Of a stretch of DNA of 64,000 nucleotides, positions 21,208 to 33,826 are shown piece by piece (position 1 is the first letter of the stretch; each line of letters starts with the position of its first letter). Source of the DNA: Selaginella moellendorffii (lineage: Eukaryota > Streptophyta > Lycopodiopsida > Selaginellales > Selaginellaceae); contig NW_003314304.1 in assembly GCF_000143415.4 (NCBI RefSeq), forward strand, positions 183,234 through 247,233. The letters run 5' to 3'. The notes under the pieces are model-generated. The model saw only the letters and a list, made by a program, of their open reading frames with translations. It was not told the DNA's origin and did no database searches. Made by a program: the position numbers and the translations under genes.

Positions 21208-24045
21208 AAGAGTTCATGGAGTCAAGTCCTTTCTCTGTACTGAAAACTCCACATGCTTCATGTTTGCCGAAGAGGTACACGCTTTACAGTCCGAATTTCT
21301 TTTCTTTTCTTTTTCCGAACCAGATTTTTTATTTTTTATCTTTTTTTTATAGATTTTCTCGTATGAAGCAGCTCTTTCGATAGGTGAAATTCTGCGCGGC
21401 AACCTCAAGAATGAGGGTAAAGAGTTCTTTACTCCATCAGCAATGTTTCCGCTTAATCATGCACCGTTTCCTTTTCATTGTTCTATGTAGGCGCTCTTTG
21501 CATTGCGGTTTGGATTCGTTTTAAAGCAATGGCATGCTGACAAAAACAAGAAAACAAGCAAAGCACTCGTGTAAGATTCGAAGTTTTTTTCCGTTTAGAC
21601 GGTTTTTACTGTATCAGAGATCGATGCCGGTAGTGATTCTTGATCTCCGCCAGTGGAAAATGTGCGTGGTTCCTTTCTTTTGGTTTCTTTTGTTCTCGCT
21701 GCTGCTTGACTAACCATCCATTGGTTTCCTTCTTCGTCGTTGTTTTATGTAGGTGCTCTTTGCATTGCGTGGTCCGGGCTGGCATAAAATTGACGACAAT
21801 GAACGATAAGAGCAAGGACATGCTGACAAGAAAACAAAGGCAGGAGAGAGAGAAAAAAAATAGTTTGACAAGATAAAAATGAAAAAAAATAAAAAGACCA
21901 GGAAAACGGGAGCGAGCGAGCGAGCAACAGTGACATAAAGTAAAAGCGGGTGTAGATTCTAAGTAAAAATAGTAAGTTATCAGCTCTTTTTTTTCGTCTT
22001 TTATTCGCGCTCGAAAAGACATTTAGCATTTTTAATCTAAAATCCCTTCTAGAAGACCGTGAATGAGGTTTTTTTCCTCCCTTTTTTTTGTTTTTTTGCA
22101 CCTACTACACTCAATCAAAAGATGAGAGAGTAATAAACTGATGGAAAATACTTATTGCTCAAATGATCGAAAAGAATAGTATTAGGCACCATTGTTTCGT
22201 TGTCATTAAATTATACTAGTCTTTCACGTGGCCACTTGAGAACAACAAACTAATCCAAAGCTGCGTGCATTTTTCTCGACTTTTTAAATCTTGGAGGCTA
22301 CCAAGTCGTAGTCGATGCATCCAAAAGTATGATTAGATGCTGCACTTAATATGCTAGTGTCTTAGATATTTTTTTCCTTTTTTTTTCATAAACTCCGGAA
22401 TCCACTCATGTTGTTAGTTATATTTCAGATCAGGGCATGTGCAACAGGGTATTTCGAGATCTACAAAATAGTATTTATTTGCATTGTTTTTATTCCAACA
22501 CATAGTGCCTACGTTTTAAGGCATCTTTCCACTAATGGTAAGAAAATGGTAGAAAGGTGGCGGCATTCAATTCAAGCTACAACTTTCCGCGATCAGAACC
22601 CTTTAAACTTTAGAAATTTTACTATTGAACTGTGTTTTTTCTTTGCCAACTTTAGCTCGAAAGAAAGGTGGCGAAGCTCGGTAAAACCACACCATACCTT
22701 GTACACGCAACTCTACTCGTACACCTACCTCGCAACAACTTTGCACCTGTAACCTTTGATTTTTTATTTAGAAAATACTAAGAAAATAAAAAGTTACAAT
22801 ATTTTTCTTTGGGAGACGCACTCACCGTTTTTTTTTCTATTTCCGTGTATCTTATTTGGATTTTGTTACAAGCACCAAGCTTGGGGCCAGTAAGGTATAC
22901 AAAAAAATTCTCCCCACCAAACCAGCAATATATAAGCAATTGAGTAAACAATTACAACTGTTTTGAGGAAAAAAAGGGCAGTTTTTTTAATCTCTGGCAT
23001 TTTGTGTTGCTTCTCCTTTGGGATGTGTTTGTTGACAGGCATGGCTTTTTCCTGCTCCCAACAAAAAAAAAACCACACAGAACTGCACACACAGATCCAA
23101 GGGAAACCTACAGGAAGCAAAGGTGTGTTTTTTTCATCATCTTTTTGGCTTTGGGTACCCTTTTTTTTTTTTTTCTGGCTAAGTTGTTGTTTGTCCATTG
23201 CATCTTTGCTTTGAATCCAATCCTTCCTTCCCTTTTTTTCTTCTTCCAGCTTTTTTTTTTCTTTTAGGTCCTACCTAGCTGCTAGGCTAAGCTAAAGTAG
23301 TGGCATGGCATTCTGTGTGATTTTTTTTTTTTTCCTGCCAAAGTTTTTTTTTTTTTTTTTCATTTCTTATGCTTAAAAATAAGGCAACCCAAAAGCTTGT
23401 GAGCACCAAGCTCTTCTTGGCTATGGCAGTAGCAGCAGCAGCAACAACAAGAAGAAAAGATGGCGTAACAATTTTTTCGTGATCAAGGGCTCCAATCTCT
23501 GGATTTCCCTGTGCATTTTTTGCTGCTTGGCTACATAGTGTGTTTTACCTTCTTCTTCCTCTCCTCTTTTTTTTTCTTTGGAGTTGGAGTTCCTCAAGAA
23601 ATTTCATGTGGGTTTGCGCTGCGCATCGCCATCGCGCCCTCTCGGCGCCTCGCAAGAACCAGGGGCCCTGATTGACATCGCCAGTGATCGATCCATCCAT
23701 TATCTCGTTTGCCCAGGTGCGTGAATCGCGGCCTTAAAACCTCGGGCGCCCGTGTGATTGTTTTTCTTTTTCTCGTTGTCTGGAGAGATTAGGGCGACTC
23801 CTGTTGCTGGAGATCGATCTCCTCCATCCTTTCCTGCTTGGTTTGATCGGCTTCTCCCGCCCGCTAGATCGACGCGCAGAGAATGCAGATCCTTGAATTC
23901 TCTCTCCATTCGTTTTGAAAAATACCTATGTGCGGTTTGCTCCTTTGAGAGTTTAGCGTGTTCTTTCTTCCATCAAAGTTTAAAGTGTGTGTCCTTCCTC
24001 TCCTCCAAGTGTGTGTTCTTCCATCCAAAGTTCCTTGCTTCCTCG
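21208..24045. other. Long intergenic region, poly(T)/poly(A)-rich
   Basis: About 2.8 kb without a supported gene. Many T8-T20 runs (for example about 23160, 23315, 23345). Two related stretches at about 21480 and 21740 share GTAGGTGCTCTTTGCATTGCG, as a short repeat. The part from about 23390 on, with a CAG/CAA-repeat patch at 23427-23450, is likely the upstream promoter and leader of the ZF-HD-like gene. Confidence 0.35.
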
Positions 24046-24055
24046 CTCTCGCTCG

Positions 24056-24092
<37 letters not shown>
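24046..24092. repeat. CT-rich microsatellite in the 5' leader of the ZF-HD-like gene
   Basis: CTCTCGCTCGCTC then an almost pure (CT)n run, 55-100 bp before the start codon. GA/CT repeats in plant 5' leaders are known binding sites for GAGA-binding (BPC) factors, so a regulatory role is plausible. Confidence 0.8.
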
Positions 24093-24145
24093 AATCTTTC
24101 CTCTCTTTTATTAATGCGAGAACTTTGCTCACAGATCCAGCGCGC

Positions 24146-25335
24146 ATGATGGATGATACGCAAAATGTGGTATGTTCTCCAAGTTTCTTGGATCGTTTGC
24201 TTGTTTCCTTGCTTTATCTCTTCTTCTTCTTTGCCAATTGAATCACAACCCTTAAGAGAAAATTTCGCTTTTGCCACAGCACGAAGATAACAAGGAGTCG
24301 CCAAAGCTGCTCGAGACCTCCAACCTTGTTCGCCTGGATCACCAGCAGCAGCAGCAGCAGCAAAACCTCCACCAGCAGCTCGCCAAATCCATCCAGTTCC
24401 ACTCCAAAGTCATGGACGTGCTCGTCGCCTACGGCGCGTGCAAGCGCAACCAAAACCACACCTCCGCCACCCCGGTGCTCGACGGCTGCATGGAATTCTC
24501 CTCGAGCTTCAAGGGCGAGCGGAAATGCGAGGCCTGCGGCTGCCACCGGAGCTTTCACGAGCGGATCATCCTCATGCGCGATCAAAACGGCACGATCAGC
24601 TGCGCCTCCCAGATGGTTCCTCCGGAGATCGGAGCTCCCTTCCAGCGGAAAGAAGCGGATCATCCTTACTTAACAAGCGCCGCGGCCGCGGCCGCCGCCG
24701 CCGCCGGCATGATCAACGTAAACTCTAACTCCTCCGCTGCCGCCAGCAAGCGGAGGAAACTGGACGAGTTTTGCAGCGACGATGGCGGTGGCTACTCGGA
24801 TCTCATCCGCTCCACCTCGCCGCCATCCTCTGGGGCGATCATTCTCAACCCGAGCCAGCAGCCACTGCCGCTCCAGAGCCTGGAAGTGATCGATGGCGAG
24901 GTCAAGAGCAGCAGTGGCTGGCTGTGCGAGGCCGACAAGGAGAAGCTGCTGGGATCGTCCTACAAGAAGATCCACCACCACGGCGACTTGGGCTTCGCCG
25001 CGGCCGCCAACCCGGCCGCCCCGCCCGAGAAGCTGGCCTCGTTCTTCGAGAGGCTCCAGAAGGAGCACCCGGAGTCGCCGCTCAAGCTCGAGTTCGTGGA
25101 TGGAAGCTGGCGGGTCTTGTGTGGAGTTTGCGCGAGGTATTTGCGAGCGGACAAGAAGGGGGAGACGCTACACAACATCCAGAAGCAGCACTTCGTCACG
25201 CCCAAGCACATAAGCAACCTCAAGGCCAAGCTGGAAGCTCCCGACGAGATGGAGTTTTGGCTCAAAAGGATGGCCAAGTTGAGGGAGAAGCGAGCGCAGC
25301 AGCGAGCACAGCCTCGTTTCATCACTGCTGGGTGA
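24146..25335 (+). CDS. ZF-HD-type zinc-finger protein without homeodomain, with a C-terminal zinc-finger-like module
   Basis: Two exons (24146-24169 and 24280-25335) join to 359 codons plus stop. Residues about 50-100 hold a ZF-HD dimerisation finger: YGACKRNQNH, VLDGCMEF, CEACGCHRSFHER. Known ZF-HD proteins use it to pair and, by a following homeodomain, bind DNA; MIF proteins lack the homeodomain. Here the middle has poly-Gln, poly-Ala and a Lys/Arg patch (SKRRKLDE) that could be a nuclear signal, and no homeodomain. Instead residues about 260-320 form a second Cys/His module, WRVLCGVCARYLRAD ... HNIQKQHFVTPKHISNLK, with CxxC then spaced His, like a C2H2 or BED-type finger. Probably a nuclear regulator. 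Codon use is very GC-rich. The start is supported by the donor GTATGT right after the short first exon. Confidence 0.75.
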
Positions 25336-25739
25336 TCGATCAGGGATGGATGATCTTCCAGAGATTTTTTCTTCTTTTCCTTTTTGAATGATTGCGGTTA
25401 AAGGTTGCAAGCTTTGCTAGCTTCCTAGCTCTTCTTTTTATCACCGCCCATCGCCCAGGTAGTGTTCGTGCTCTTTTCCTCTTCTTGTGCTTACGTTGCT
25501 GGTAATAGTTATAATAATCTTTGGACTAGATCACTTGTTTTGGCTCTCCAGATCCGATCCAATCCATCCAATACCAACATTCTCATACTTGTTTATTAAC
25601 CCAAGATTAAGTTAAAAAAGATTTCTTTCGCCCTCGTATCATCACATAAAGAACGAAACGGTCAATGTATAGATAGAATTTACATTTCACAGTTAGACTC
25701 AATGATTTGCTTGTTCTCTTCTCCTTGTTGTGTTCTTCG
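25336..25739. other. Convergent 3' ends of the ZF-HD-like and ATG18 genes
   Basis: 404 bp between two stop codons on opposite strands. Transcript tails; nothing else recognised. Confidence 0.4.
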
Positions 25740-26926
25740 CTATACCTCAGGGAAAATGCAGTATTTCTCCTGTTTCATTGTGCCGCCGAAGGCAGGATCA
25801 AACTTTAGCTTGTAGAAAGTGGAATTCCGGCAGGCGACAAGAATGGTATAGGGTTCTTTGCTGCTGAAAGTTACCACGGCGTGGGACTTTGTCTTGAGCT
25901 GAAATTGGGCAAACGACCACTGGGAGCTAAAGTAGCTCGGGAGAACACCTGCATGGACGTGATCAATACTTGTACGACAGTGAAGTTTCCAAGATGATCT
26001 TACCTCTCATGAAGGAGAGTGACGAGGTTGGATTCGTGGCTGTCACTTCGTGATTTGAGGCGGCCGAAGAGTTTGAAGTCGTGGAAGAATCCGGGACGTT
26101 TACCTTGAATACGTGAATTGTGCATTTGTCACTGGTGAGCGCCAGCCAGTGATTGTCCGGAGAAAATGCCATGCTCCAAATCTCGGCTTTGTCTTTGCCT
26201 CTTCGAAGCTGGAGAAACCACAAAAAGAAAACTTATAAGTTGCCCGTCAACTCTTTCAGGGGACATGTTTCTTACCTCTTGAAGCTTCTCCCCCCAGCCA
26301 GTGGAGATCGAGTAGATCTTCACGACCGTCCCCTTGATGCTCGCAGTGGCGAGGAATCGACCATTCTGGCTGAGTGCCAAGCACGAAAGTGTGTTTGCAT
26401 GAGCGTTGATCGAGAAGGGATGCCTGTGAGCAGCGTGAATACGAACCTCGCCCTCCGAGAGCCCCGGAATCGCGAGAACGTATCCGGGACTTAGGGCACA
26501 CACTCCTCGAAGGTTGCAAGTGGTGACGCTGCGGTATATCCTTGAGGTCTCGTTTGCCTTGACGTAAACATGTAGCTCCACCTTGTTTTGCATCACAATC
26601 GCCACAGCATCGCCCGAGACCTTGATCGCCAGGACTTGAGACGCGCAATTGTACGAGTTTGAGGAGATCCTGCCCTGGACCTCGTCCCAGATCACCACCC
26701 TTTTGTTGTCATCCAGTGGGAACTTGCCGCCACCCAAAAGGAAGAGCCTCAGATTGTCCTCCATCTCAGCGATGGCGAGACCCTTTGCGAGCTTTGGGTT
26801 CCTCCCAAAAGCGAGTTTGAGAGGATCACAGTCGTAAACCTCGACACCATCGTTGCAAGCGCAAACAAAGCGAGTGCTATCGTGATTGAATGCAACGTGT
26901 TTGTAGTAATCGTCCTTCTCCCCCAT
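25740..26926 (-). CDS. ATG18: PROPPIN beta-propeller protein, ATG18/WIPI family
   Basis: Autophagy protein that binds PI3P or PI(3,5)P2 on forming autophagosomes. Three exons (26276-26926, 26004-26208, 25740-25948) join to 354 codons plus stop, the usual propeller size. The join KLQE|LRRGKDKAEIWSMAFS rebuilds the lipid-binding (F/L)RRG motif exactly across the intron; here it is LRRG, as in WIPI3/4-like members, where many plant ATG18s have VRRG. Flanking blades show NTLSCLALSQNGRFLATASI, GTVVKIYSISTG and WLALTSDKCTIHVFKV. DKGT of the usual SSDKGTVHIF is DKCT here. A Ser/Asn-rich loop (SSTTSNSSAASN) marks the blade 6 loop. Start at the MGEKDDYYKH methionine because the upstream in-frame codon is TTG. 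Confidence 0.87.
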
Positions 26927-27086
26927 AATCTCCTTTTTCAAAAGATGTTTCTAGGGCTCCTCCCTTAAATAGAATTATTTAGGCTTAGGGTTTAATATGC
27001 CATGTGGATATACGATGGCATTGCTGGCAGTGACGTGTATAGCAGCGAGGCTTGACATGTGGCGGATGGAGGTTTAGGGTTCTTGG
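26927..27086. promoter_or_regulatory. Divergent promoter with two telo-boxes (ATG18 / PPR gene 2)
   Basis: 160 bp between opposing ATGs. GCTTAGGGTTTAAT at 26984 and GGTTTAGGGTTCTTGG at 27071. The second motif is repeated nearly exactly upstream of the gene at 19639. Confidence 0.4.
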
Positions 27087-30000
27087 ATGCGAAGAAGGGC
27101 ATTCTTTGCGAGGTTTTTCGCGACAGAGAATCGGGGCTTTGCGCCGGAGCGATGCCTCAAAGAGGAGATGCTGGGTGTTTACACGCGAGCCAGCGGGCGG
27201 CTGGGGGATCTGGAGGGAATGATGGGCGGCGCTGGGGCGGCGGAGACGGTGGTGCCGTGGACGGCGATGGTGGCCGGTCTTGTTCGCCAAGAGCTCTTCC
27301 GCGATGCCATTCTCGTGTTCCGGCAAATGCAGCTCCAGGGTGTAGCGCCCAACCGCGTGACGATCATGACGGCGCTCACTGCCTGCCTCAATCTCGCGTC
27401 CCCGCCGCTGCTCCGCCTCCTCCACTCCATCGCCGCCGACGCCCAGCTCGCCACCGACATCGCCATCGCCACCTCGCTGCTCAACATCCACGGCAAGATC
27501 GGCAGCCTCGCCGCGGCCAAGGAGATCTTCCACTCCATGGAGATCAAGTCCGTGATCGCCTGGACAGCGATGATGGCCGCGTGCGTCCACCACCGCGAGA
27601 ATCGAGAGGCGCTCGTGTTCTTCCGGAGAATGCTGCTGGAACACTCGATCGCCAACACGATCACCTTCGTCACCGTGCTCGGTGCTTGCGGCAATTGCCG
27701 CGAGGGGGCATCTGTCCACAAATGGATGATCGAGTCTGGAATCTCTGCCAGCAGCGTTTTCGCGAGCACCGCGATCGTCACGATGTATGGACGATGCGGT
27801 AGCGTGGATCACGCGAAAGAGGTGTTTGATTCAATCGCGGAGAAGAATTTCATCTCGGGAACGCTATGGTGGCAGCATTTGCCCAGAACCGGCATTGTGC
27901 TCACGCTTTGGCGATGGTGCGCTCCATGGATCTCGAGGGACTCCACCCCGATCGAGTCACCTGGCTGAGCGTGCTGGGCAGCGTCGCGGAAATCGATCTC
28001 CGTGATGGGCGATGGATCCACTCGCGGATCCTGGACAGCGGGATCGAGCTGGATTTCGCGCTGGGGACGGCACTGCTCAACATGTACGCCAGGAACCACA
28101 GCCTCGAGGAGGCGCTGTGGATCTTTCGCCACGAGATGAGCTCGCGGAGCTCGATCTCCTGGAACACAATGCTGGCAGCATCCGCGCACATTGGCGGCGA
28201 GGGCGTTTTTCTCGATCTCCTCCGCGAGACGAGGCTCGAGGGAGTGATTCCGAGCGAGGGGGCGATCGTCGCGTGTCTCGGTGCTTGCGCCAGCACGATC
28301 GGGGAGGGAGAGATCGTTCTCTCTCACGCGAAGGAGCTGGGGATTTGTATGAAGAGAGCTCTTCCAGCTACTGCAGCAGTGACGTTCTTCCGGAGATCTG
28401 GGAGGCTGGCGGCGGCGAGAGAGATCTTTGATGGTGTGGAGGAGGATGAGAGGGATTTGCCGCTGTGGGGGACGATGATCGCCGGCTACGCCGATGATTT
28501 CCAGCTCCGCCCCGCGATGGCACTGCTGCGAGGGATGCAGCACTGCGGTGTTCTTCCCAGCAAGGTGGTGATCGTCGCCATGATCAACCTCTGCGCGGCA
28601 GTGTCGGATCTTCGCCAAGGCGAGATTTTCCGCGCTTTGTTCGTGGAGTCCTGTGGGATCGATCGAGAAAACTCGGCGGTGGTGGCCAACGCGCTTGTAG
28701 ATATGTATGGGAAGTGTGGAGCGTTGTCGCTCGCGAGAAAGCTCTTTCGAGAGATCCCGGAGAAGGACTCGGTGTCTTGGAACTCAATCGTATCAGCGCT
28801 TTGCGATCATGGTCGGGGACGAGAGGCTTTGGAGCTCGTCCGGGAGATGATGCTCGAAGGCATGGCGTCTAGCAGCGTTGGATTCCTCGCGGTGCTGAGC
28901 TCCGGATCTCTGGAGCTTCCGGAAGTGAAGACTTTCGAGGCGATCTTGATGGAGCTCGGCATGGATGAAAACTCTGCCACCTCGCTCGTCACCGGCTATG
29001 GGAAGTGTGGAAATTTGGCAGACGCGAGAAGGGTGTTTGAGGAGACGATGATCGATCACAGGGTGGTGGCGTGGAACTGTTTGATATCGATCCACGCTGA
29101 GAACCGCGAGCTCCAGCGAGCTCACAGGACGTTTCTCGAGATGCTTCTCAGCGGAGTGGCTCCGGAGAGGATCACCTTCATTGTGATCTTGAGCGTTCTG
29201 GTGGAGAGCTCCGGACAGGATTTGCGATCGCTGGAGCTCGTCCGCGCTTGCATTGCCGAGGCCGGCCTGGAGACCGAGCTCGTTGTTGGAAACGCTCTCA
29301 TCAGCGCGTTTGGAAAGTGCTCCAGCCCCGGCAACGCTCGAGAGATCTTCGACGCTATGATCGAGCGCAACAAAGTCTCGTGGACTGCGATCATCGCTGC
29401 GTACGCTCACAGCCACCATGGCGCCATCGCCAAGCTGTTCTTCCGGCGAATGCTGCGCCAAGGCGAAGAGCCCGACCGAGTAACCTTCGCCACCATTCTC
29501 TCCACTTGCACCACCGCCGCCGCTCTCGTCGAAGGCAAGCGCTTCCACGCTCTGCTCGCCGAGCGCCCGGCGATGGAGATGGATCCCGTGGTGGTCTCGG
29601 CGCTCATCCACATGTATAGCAAGTGTGGAAGCCTCGAGTCCGCGAGCAAAGTTTTCGATCGTGGACGGAGCTTCTTGCTGCAAGAGAACTTGCTGGTGTG
29701 GACGTCCGTGATCTCGGCCTATGCTCACCACGGCGATGGCGAGAGAGCTCTCAAGCTCTTTGCGCGAATGCAGCAGGCTGGATTGCGAGCCGACGGCGTG
29801 ACGATACTGAGCGTTCTCTCGGCCTGTGCCAAGGCCGGGATGCTCGAGACCGGGATCCAGTTCTTCGCGTCTATAGCTCGGGATCACTGCCTGGAGGTGA
29901 CTCTGGAGCACTACAGCTGCTTGGTTGATCTTCTGGGACGAGCGGGAGAGCTCAGTGCTGCCCAGGAGCTCGTCCGGAGAATCCCCGACGCCAGAGCTTA

Positions 30001-30142
30001 CGTGAGCTTCTTGAGCTCGTGTAGTGTTCAAGGAGATGTTGAGCTGGGAAGAGTGGCGGCGGAGAATGTGAGTGTTTTAGATCCAAGCATCTCCGCTGGC
30101 TACGTTGTTCTGTCCAATTTGGTATCAGGGAAACTGCCATGA
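27087..30142 (+). CDS. Pentatricopeptide repeat protein 2, interrupted by a 1-base deletion
   Basis: Two overlapping open frames (27087-27968 and 27866-30142) are one PPR gene. The first runs to DSIAEKNFIS and then should read WNAMVAAFAQNR, but TCGGGAACGCT is found where TCG TGG AAC GCT is expected: one T is missing near 27857. Downstream frame is open for more than 700 codons. Together about 1,010 residues, intronless, with PLS-type repeats (TAMVAGLVRQELFRDAILVF, NALVDMYGKCGALSLARKLF, TAIIAAYAHSHHG, HMYSKCGSLESASKVFDRG) and an E-type end (EHYSCLVDLLGRAGELSAAQ ... DPSISAGYVVLSNLV). No DYW domain. The N-terminus MRRRAFFARFFATENRGF looks like an organelle presequence. Either a recent null allele or a sequencing gap. 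Confidence 0.85.
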
Positions 30143-33100
30143 ACTCAAAAGATCGTCTTCGCCATAGAGCAATCACCGATGTCGATCGATTCTACTCGCC
30201 TCTGGAGCTTTCTCCAGCTCCGGTCTTGTACCGGTCTTGATTCCTAGAAATCTTTAGAGCATCCACACTTCCATTCTCTTTACCGTTCAATCTTTCTCTT
30301 TCACCAACACTGTGGTCCGATACCCGCGTTTCTCCTTCAATTCCGAGCCCATTCGGAATACCAGTGTTAGACACTTTTTACTTTGGTGCAATCTTAATGT
30401 CCCTTAATCTTAATTACTTACTGTCCCTTAGGGTGCTGCTCTATATCTCTTTGCCTTACCTCTTTCGCCACAATGTCTAGTGGCTTTCATTTTCATTTGA
30501 TTCCTCCCTTGTGTGCCATGCCATAGCAAGGAATCCAATGCTGATGCCAAGCCTCAAATTGTCTCCTCACTTGCCATGGTCCTGTAGCATTGTCTCCTTG
30601 AGTTGTACTGCCACTAGCATGATTAGATTTTCTACTTTGGACTCAATGGTCTCCAGGGATCGTGCTAAAACTGCAGAATTTTTTTTTTAGAAGGCATTGC
30701 TATAATCTGTAAATTACATTTGAAGATTGTTGAGTAGGTTAAATTACTTTTTAAAGATATTATGATTAATCATTAAAGTCATTTCAAGGATTATACTATA
30801 AACTGTAAATGTTAGCTTTATAGTATCTTTTATTTTTTTATTTTGAAATATTTCCTTTAGGTTTACATTATATGTAATTATTGCAAGTATGTCTAAACTT
30901 TGAAGGGGGACTTCATTCATTTTTTTTCGAAAGGCTGAGATTAAATATTCATATCATATTGCAAGGTTTAAAAAAAATCAAAATTTTAAAGAAAAATAGA
31001 AAATATCAAAATAATATATATGTCAGTTTATTACATTTTATAGTGGATTAATTTATGATAAAAATATAAATAATTTTTTAAAAGTATTATGATAAAATCG
31101 TATTATTTGATAAAATATATATTAAATTTATTCTATCCAAAATCTACTAATTATAATGTAGAACAACACATTGATACTACTATTAAACACATAAAAGTTA
31201 TCATTAAATTCAGTTATTTATTACCCTTCAACCTAATAAAAGTTTTGAAAGTAGCCATTTATTTTCAAATTTTTTCTTTATACATTGAGTATTTTAATGA
31301 AAGGTCACTCAAAATTTTAATATTTATTTAATAATATTTGAGAGTAAGTGGAATCTAATTGAGAGAGTTTTAAATTACTTAAAGAATTTCTAAACTACTT
31401 AAAAAGTGATTGAAATTTTTCTGTGTAAATTAAGTTGTTTTTGAGGGTACTGGGAGAATGAAAATAGTGCCCCTTTTCAAAGTGGAGAGACAATGAAAAT
31501 GATATATGGGAAAAGATTTGAAAAATTATTTGAAGAGTTGAAATCTAAAGATTTATTTGCTCTGATATTTTTTGCTCACGATAGTGAGTTTTTTATCTAT
31601 ATAATATTGCTAGAACAAAGTCCTTATAAATAAAATTTTTTATACTATTATTTTAACACTCAGTTGGGTTTTAAAAATCTTTTAAATATATTTAAGAAAA
31701 AATAAAATTAGATGACGGTCTTATCTTTTTAAATATTTATTACACTATTTAAAACATTTTCAAAAAAATATTAAAATATTGATACAAGAAAATATCTTTA
31801 CAAATTTAAATACCTTTAAATTTTTACACTATAGTCAATAAATAAATCTTATATATATGACTAATTAATTTAAATAACATTAAATATAAGGTTTCATTAT
31901 AAAAAATAAATTTTAATGAGTCCTTCTTTAGCAACAAGGCTTGATAAATAAAAGCAAAAGTGAGTGATGTGCCTTGTCTAAAATATTTATTTCAAATTTT
32001 TTTGTAAAATTAAAATTACTTTTAGATTTACAAAATAAAACATTATGTAAATTAAAAATACATAGAATATCATAACAAAATAATAATTTTTTTCTTGCAT
32101 TTTATTTATGCTAAGTTTTACTAATCATTTGATAACATAAGAAACATTTGCACAAGAACTCTTCACTACTCATATGATTCCTCATTTCCTAAAAGCATCT
32201 TAGTGTCTAGATATTTCATTGCAGCAACACTAACAAGATGATGTTAATGCCAAGGTCTTCACCTAGGAAATAAAGGCTACTAATCTAAAAAACATAACAT
32301 ATTTAGATTTGCATGAAACAAAAGGCTTAAGAAGCAAACACTAAACTGCATTATTAACTTATATGGCTTTTGATGAAGATAATATAATTATTGAAAAGTA
32401 TCATCATAATTGTCAATATGTCTAGATGCATAATTGAAGATATCTATGAGAATGCTCTAACCCACATGAATGGTTGTACTTAAAACATTGTACCATTGTA
32501 ATGCCATCCCTTGAAGACATGTGGGAAACTCAAGCAAACACTAATTATCATCCTAAGAATGGTAAGTGGTCATCATCATAAAGTGATTAAAGTAATGTTA
32601 CATATCATCTTTAAGATCCCTATAGAAAAACTTTGGCTAGATGTGAGAATTGGTAATAAAAGTAGGAGGAATTGTACTTTGCATCATAAATGCCACTATT
32701 AATTGAGTCTGATTGTTCAATTACACCCACATAATATTGAATAATTACATTAATTGCTACTCTAGAGTCAAAAAAGGAGAAGGCTATTGCTTTACCATGA
32801 AAATGAATAAAAAAGAAAAAAAAACATAAGAGAAGAAATTAAATAGGTTTCAAGAAAAATAAGATTTAGATAATGCAAAAGTTAGATTTAAACTAAAGGC
32901 CCAAATGTAAACACTTTTCTAAGGACAATTAAAATTACCACTCTCTTTCACCAATGTGAGTATATAAAATATAGAAATGAAATGTAGAAATGTATATATC
33001 AATTAGCCCAAAAACTTTAGTTTATATATAGAAATTAGTAGTCTGGATTGAAATCAATATGAAAACTATCAAAATTCCACTATACTAATATTAATATATA

Positions 33101-33320
33101 GTATTATATGACCTCATATAAAGAGTTAAATTTAATTTAGTTTTTAAAATATTATCATTGCTAGAATGAAGATAAACTTTTTCACACAAGAAAAATTGCT
33201 TATATATGAGGTCAGTAATAATCTCAGTGTTTGTGATATTAGCCAAAGACTGATCTCAGTGTATATGAAAACCATGACTTGGATGGAGCTTTCAATTTTT
33301 TTAATTTTACTTCTCACATA
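30143..33320. other. AT-rich island, no gene recognised
   Basis: About 3.2 kb. Base composition changes sharply after about 30650 to very AT-rich, with short A/T runs and stop codons in all frames. The first 500 bp after PPR gene 2 are still mixed and may hold its 3' end. No LTR, terminal repeat or transposase signature could be supported; probably decayed mobile DNA. Confidence 0.4.
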
Positions 33321-33430
33321 TATAAGATCCCCAAGGTTGATATATATAGATTAGAGTGGCAAACTTCTCAGTGTAGAGATTGTTTGAAGTAACAACCAAT
33401 TTTTCTTTCTTGCGATGAAGATTTCTGAAG
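33321..33430 (+). pseudogene. Degenerate partial copy of the GNAT gene (5' part)
   Basis: TATAAGATCCCCAAGGTTGAT matches TATAAGAGCCCAAAGTTGAT at 33923, and ACTTCTCAGTGTAGAGATTG ... CAACCAATTTTTCTTTCTTG ... CGATGAAGATTTCTG matches GNAT exon 2 (about 34011-34094) with gaps. Spacing between the blocks is reduced. Lies about 600 bp upstream of the intact gene, same orientation. Confidence 0.55.
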
Positions 33431-33826
33431 TCTTGTCCAGGAAGAAGAGCATGTTTTTTTTTCCTTCTTGTCCAGGAAGAGCTCCACTCCGAGATGTCGC
33501 GTTCTCAAACGTTTCCAGAGAGAAACACTGGAGATGATTAGATGATTGCAGATCTTCACTGTGCACACCTCGAAGCATGCCTGGAATGAAGAAAACACTT
33601 GGCGGAGGGGAAAAACGGATGGATGAACAATGGGCTGCCAAAACATGTTTTACACTCTTTTGTTCTGGGCTATGGCTGTCTTGGCTGAGGGGGAGTGTTG
33701 GGTATAGCCAAGAGAACGGATATATAAGACCGAGAATGGAGCACCAAGGAACAAGCAAGAGTATATAGAGAGAGTGGCCAATCGACAAAACAGAGGATAT
33801 TCTCGAGAATTCTAGGTGCTTTGGGC

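Noticed and set aside
24326-25391. Overlapping Ser/Thr- and Arg-rich plus-strand ORFs
   Set aside because: Other frames of the GC-rich ZF-HD-like gene, low-complexity only.
28793-30031. 412-codon minus-strand ORF
   Set aside because: Antisense shadow of PPR gene 2.
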